Source of the DNA: JBBDYG01 sp040901765
GTDB taxonomy: Bacteria > Planctomycetota > Planctomycetia > Pirellulales > Lacipirellulaceae
Assembly: GCA_040901765.1 (NCBI GenBank)
Contig: JBBDYG010000043.1
Coordinates: 1 to 64,000 of the forward strand
Reading direction: 5' to 3'
DNA: 64,000 nucleotides
Shown: in pieces, positions 61,867 to 64,000 of the stretch
Layout of the letters: the number at the start of each line of letters is the position of its first letter
How positions within the stretch are numbered: the stretch's first letter is position 1
Position numbers and translations under genes: made by a program
The notes under the pieces: generated by a model
Told to the model about the DNA's origin: nothing
Database searches by the model: none
What the model saw: the letters and a program-made list of their open reading frames with translations, nothing else

Positions 61867-63195
61867 ATGGCACGCGGACCCAAGCACACGCGGCGAGAAT
61901 TCCTACGCAAAACGAGTGTGGCTTCCGTGGCCGCGCTCGCGGTGCCCTACTTCGTCCCTGTCCACGTGCTCGGCGGGAAGGCCGGCCCCGCCCCCAGCGA
62001 CAAGCTCGGCATCGGCGTCATCGGCACCGGCGGCATGGGTCGCGGACATTTGGGCTGGATCACCGGCCAACCCGATCTGGTAACCCGCGCCGTCTGCGAT
62101 GTAGACAAGGGCCATCTAAAGCAGGCACTCGACATGGCCCAAGGCACCGAAAACGGCAAGGAGTGCCAGGGCTATGCCGACTACCGCGAACTGCTCGCCC
62201 GGCCAGACATCGACGCCGTGTGGGTCGTCACTCCCGATCATTGGCATGGGTTGATCACCGTCGCCGCCGCCAAGGCGGGCAAGGACATCTATTGCCAGAA
62301 GCCGCTGGCCAATTCCATCGGCGAGGGCCGCGCGATGGTCGATGCCGCCAAGAAGTACGACCGCGTGTTGCAGTGTGGCAGCCAGGAACGATCGACCCCC
62401 ACTGTTCGCTATGCTTGCGAGCTAGTGCGCAACGGCAAGCTCGGCGAGATTAAGACGATCCAGGTGAACCTGCCCTGCGACGATGGCCACCACAACGAGG
62501 CCCGATCCCGCCAAGGCAAGGCCGCGACCGTCAAGGTTCCCCCAGAACTCGACTACAACTTCTGGCTTGGCCACACCGAAGAAGTCCCCTACGCCGAAAA
62601 CCGATGCCACTTCTGGTGGCGTTTCAACTCCCGCTATGGCGCCGGTGAAATGACCGACCGCGGCGCGCATGTGATCGACATCGCCCAACTGGCGCTCGAC
62701 ATGGACAACAGCGGTCCGATCGAATACCAGGCCGAGGGCGTGCCGCTGCAGGGCGATCTGTACGATGCGTTCATGGACTTCACGTTCGAGAATGTCTATC
62801 CCAACGGCGTGCGGATGATCGGCCACAAAACCGGCCCACGCGGCATCAAGTTCGAAGGAACCGACGGCTCGGTCTTCGTCCACATCCACGGCGGCAAGCT
62901 CGAAGCGGACCCGGTGTCACTACTCGACACGAAATGGACCGACAACGACGTGCAGCTTGGCCGCACCGACGACCATCAGCGCAACTTTCTCGACTGCGTG
63001 CGGTCGCGCGAAGTGCCATTCGCGGGCGGCGAAGTCGGCCACCGCACCGGAACCCTGTGCCAACTGAACGTCATCGCCATGCGCCTGGGCCGCCCGCTCA
63101 AGTGGGATCCCGTCGCCGAAAAGGTGATCGACGATGAAGAAGCGAACGAGTACCTGATGCCCAAGATGCGCGCCCCGTGGACACTCGACGCATAG
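61867..63195 (+). CDS. Gfo/Idh/MocA-family oxidoreductase with Tat signal
   Basis: A 442-residue protein with a Tat signal (TRREFLRKTSVASVAALAVPYF) followed by the NAD(P)-binding fold (LGIGVIGTGGMGRGH) and the family words VWVVTPDHWHGLITVAAAKAGKDIYCQKPLA, key residues DHWHG and QKPLA. The C-terminal domain has NFWLGHTEEVPYAENRCHFWWRF and GAGEMTDRGAHVIDIAQLALD. These enzymes oxidise or epimerise sugars; the substrate is unknown. The exported position is typical of planctomycete members. The ATG at 61867 was chosen as it starts the Tat signal; the frame is open to 61699. Confidence 0.93.
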   Translation: MARGPKHTRREFLRKTSVASVAALAVPYFVPVHVLGGKAGPAPSDKLGIGVIGTGGMGRGHLGWITGQPDLVTRAVCDVDKGHLKQALDMAQGTENGKECQGYADYRELLARPDIDAVWVVTPDHWHGLITVAAAKAGKDIYCQKPLANSIGEGRAMVDAAKKYDRVLQCGSQERSTPTVRYACELVRNGKLGEIKTIQVNLPCDDGHHNEARSRQGKAATVKVPPELDYNFWLGHTEEVPYAENRCHFWWRFNSRYGAGEMTDRGAHVIDIAQLALDMDNSGPIEYQAEGVPLQGDLYDAFMDFTFENVYPNGVRMIGHKTGPRGIKFEGTDGSVFVHIHGGKLEADPVSLLDTKWTDNDVQLGRTDDHQRNFLDCVRSREVPFAGGEVGHRTGTLCQLNVIAMRLGRPLKWDPVAEKVIDDEEANEYLMPKMRAPWTLDA

Positions 63196-63238
63196 GAATA
63201 ACCACGGATCGCACGGATGCCGCGGATCAGGCAGAGTT

Positions 63239-63438
63239 CGCCACGAAAAGGCACGAAGATACACAAAAGATTACCACGGTGACACGGAGATTGGCAGGAC
63301 AGAGGCGGCGGACGAATTGAAGCCGATTCAATTACTCCCCCTATTGCTCCTCACCTCGGTGCCCTCCGTGACTCAGTGGTGCGATCTTTTGTTTTCTGAG
63401 AGAATGTTCGTTTCTATTTTGTGCCTTTTCGTGGCCAC
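63239..63438. repeat. Long-armed inverted repeat upstream of the synthetase gene
   Basis: Arms CGCCACGAAAAGGCACGAA (63239 on) with ACCACGGTGACACGGAG, and CTCGGTGCCCTCCGTGACTC with GTGCCTTTTCGTGGCC (to 63437), are complementary. This matches the pattern of recurrent CCACGAAAAGGCACGAA repeats and ends 9 bases before the next start codon. The piece 63196-63238 also has repeat-like CCACGGATCGCACGGATG words. Confidence 0.75.
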
Positions 63439-63446
63439 TCTTCACC

Positions 63447-64000
63447 ATGCCGCGAACTCGCCTAGCCCCGTCGCCGACCGGCGCATTGCACCTCGGCAAC
63501 GCCCGGACGTTCTTAGTGAACTGGGCTTTGGCCCGGCAGCGCGGTTGGGAAATCCTGCTGCGAATCGACGACCTCGACGGCCCGCGCATCAAGCGTGACG
63601 CCGCGGCGGAAGCGATCGACATTTTGCAGTGGCTTGGCATTGATTGGGACGAAGGCCCCGTCTATCAAACGGCCGACCTCGCACCCTATCGCGCCGCGCT
63701 CGCGAGTCTCGCCGCTCGCGGCTTAGCGTACCCCTGCCACTGCACCCGCAGCCAGATTCTAGCCGCCAGCCTCTCCGCCCCTCATGAGGGCGAACACGAA
63801 CTCCGCTATCCCGGCACCTGTCGCCCCGCCTTTAATCCCCCTCCCCCGTACTCGGGGGAGGGGCTAGGGGAGGGGGCACTCAACGATCCAACCTGTGCCT
63901 GGCGCTTCCGCGTCCCCGACGGCCCGATCGAATTCAACGACGACTTCGCCGGCCCGCAGTCGCACGACGTAGATGCCACGGTCGGCGATTTCCTCATCGC
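63447..64000 (+). CDS. gluQ: Glutamyl-Q tRNA(Asp) synthetase, N-terminal part
   Basis: An open frame starting at ATG 63447 and running off the right edge. MPRTRLAPSPTGALHLGNAR carries the HIGH-type ATP motif (HLGN) of class I glutamyl-tRNA synthetases. LLRIDDLDGPRIKRDAAAEAI and ILQWLGIDWDEGPVYQT follow. The zinc site of GluQ-type enzymes is seen (CHCTR near 95, then YPGTCR). GluQ-RS lacks the anticodon domain and attaches glutamate to queuosine at position 34 of tRNA(Asp). A 40-base palindromic element (63837-63876) is translated within the chain, adding an insert of about 14-20 residues between CRPAF and CAWRFRVPDG. The C-terminus is beyond the window. Confidence 0.88.
   Translation, partial: MPRTRLAPSPTGALHLGNARTFLVNWALARQRGWEILLRIDDLDGPRIKRDAAAEAIDILQWLGIDWDEGPVYQTADLAPYRAALASLAARGLAYPCHCTRSQILAASLSAPHEGEHELRYPGTCRPAFNPPPPYSGEGLGEGALNDPTCAWRFRVPDGPIEFNDDFAGPQSHDVDATVGDFLI
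63837..63876. repeat. GC-rich palindromic element inserted in the tRNA synthetase gene
   Basis: A CTCCCCC/GGGGGAG hairpin with a second GGGGAGGGGG word, read in frame as PPPPYSGEGLGEGA. Similar to elements at 21525-21564, 43081-43110 and 54935-54959. Confidence 0.75.

Overview
The window looks like a chromosome segment of a planctomycete, most likely of the Pirellulales type. The reasons are the family content: a PSCyt1/PSCyt2/PSD1 (DUF1549/DUF1553) protein with a Tat-secreted DUF1501 partner, a second DUF1800-DUF1501 pair, a TIGR03009-like protein, Gfo/Idh and PhyH proteins, a BlaI-M56 pair, and moderately high GC with many palindromic intergenic repeats. No rRNA, tRNA or CRISPR array was seen.

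Region 1 (about 284-10465, all minus strand) is the most remarkable part. Two complete ubiquitin-like (Ubl) conjugation cassettes lie in tandem. Cassette A, in transcription order, is a YukD-like Ubl, an E1-like adenylating enzyme, a membrane-anchored JAMM/JAB peptidase, a polytopic FHA protein, an FHA-RING-membrane protein, a canonical E2 with a zinc ribbon, and a small membrane protein. Cassette B is a 64-residue protein, a ThiS/MoaD-like beta-grasp protein, an E2-like domain fused to a cysteine-rich RING-like array, a second JAB and a second E1. A clear terminator closes cassette B, and a possible small structured RNA lies between the two. Every activity needed to attach and remove a ubiquitin-like tag (modifier, E1, E2, E3-like RING, peptidase) is present in both. 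Cassette A appears tied to the membrane and, through FHA domains, to phosphothreonine signalling.

Region 2 (11.3-25.7 kb) holds a BlaI-type repressor and an enormous M56/BlaR1-like protein. The gene is split by a one-base frameshift exactly inside the HExxH zinc motif. Its tail is about 4,100 residues of carboxypeptidase-regulatory-like domains, arranged as six modules of six domains.

Region 3 (25.7-37.3 kb) has the DUF1800-DUF1501 and PSD1-DUF1501 secreted protein pairs. Two minus-strand modules follow them: a sigma-like factor (28.3-29.0 kb), and a mobile-element-like block (33.3-37.2 kb) with a large serine recombinase, two small proteins, a lipoprotein and a TOPRIM protein.

Region 4 (37.6-64 kb) is mostly ordinary chromosome: glycosyltransferase, MATE transporter, CutA, polysaccharide export pair, beta-CASP/MBL hydrolase, UppP, HEAT-repeat protein, SufU-SufS, ROK kinase, LepA, DUF2585, DEAD helicase, PhyH dioxygenase, Gfo/Idh oxidoreductase and the start of a glutamyl-Q tRNA(Asp) synthetase. 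At least six families of palindromic repeats fill the intergenic gaps, and in three places they have entered coding sequence.
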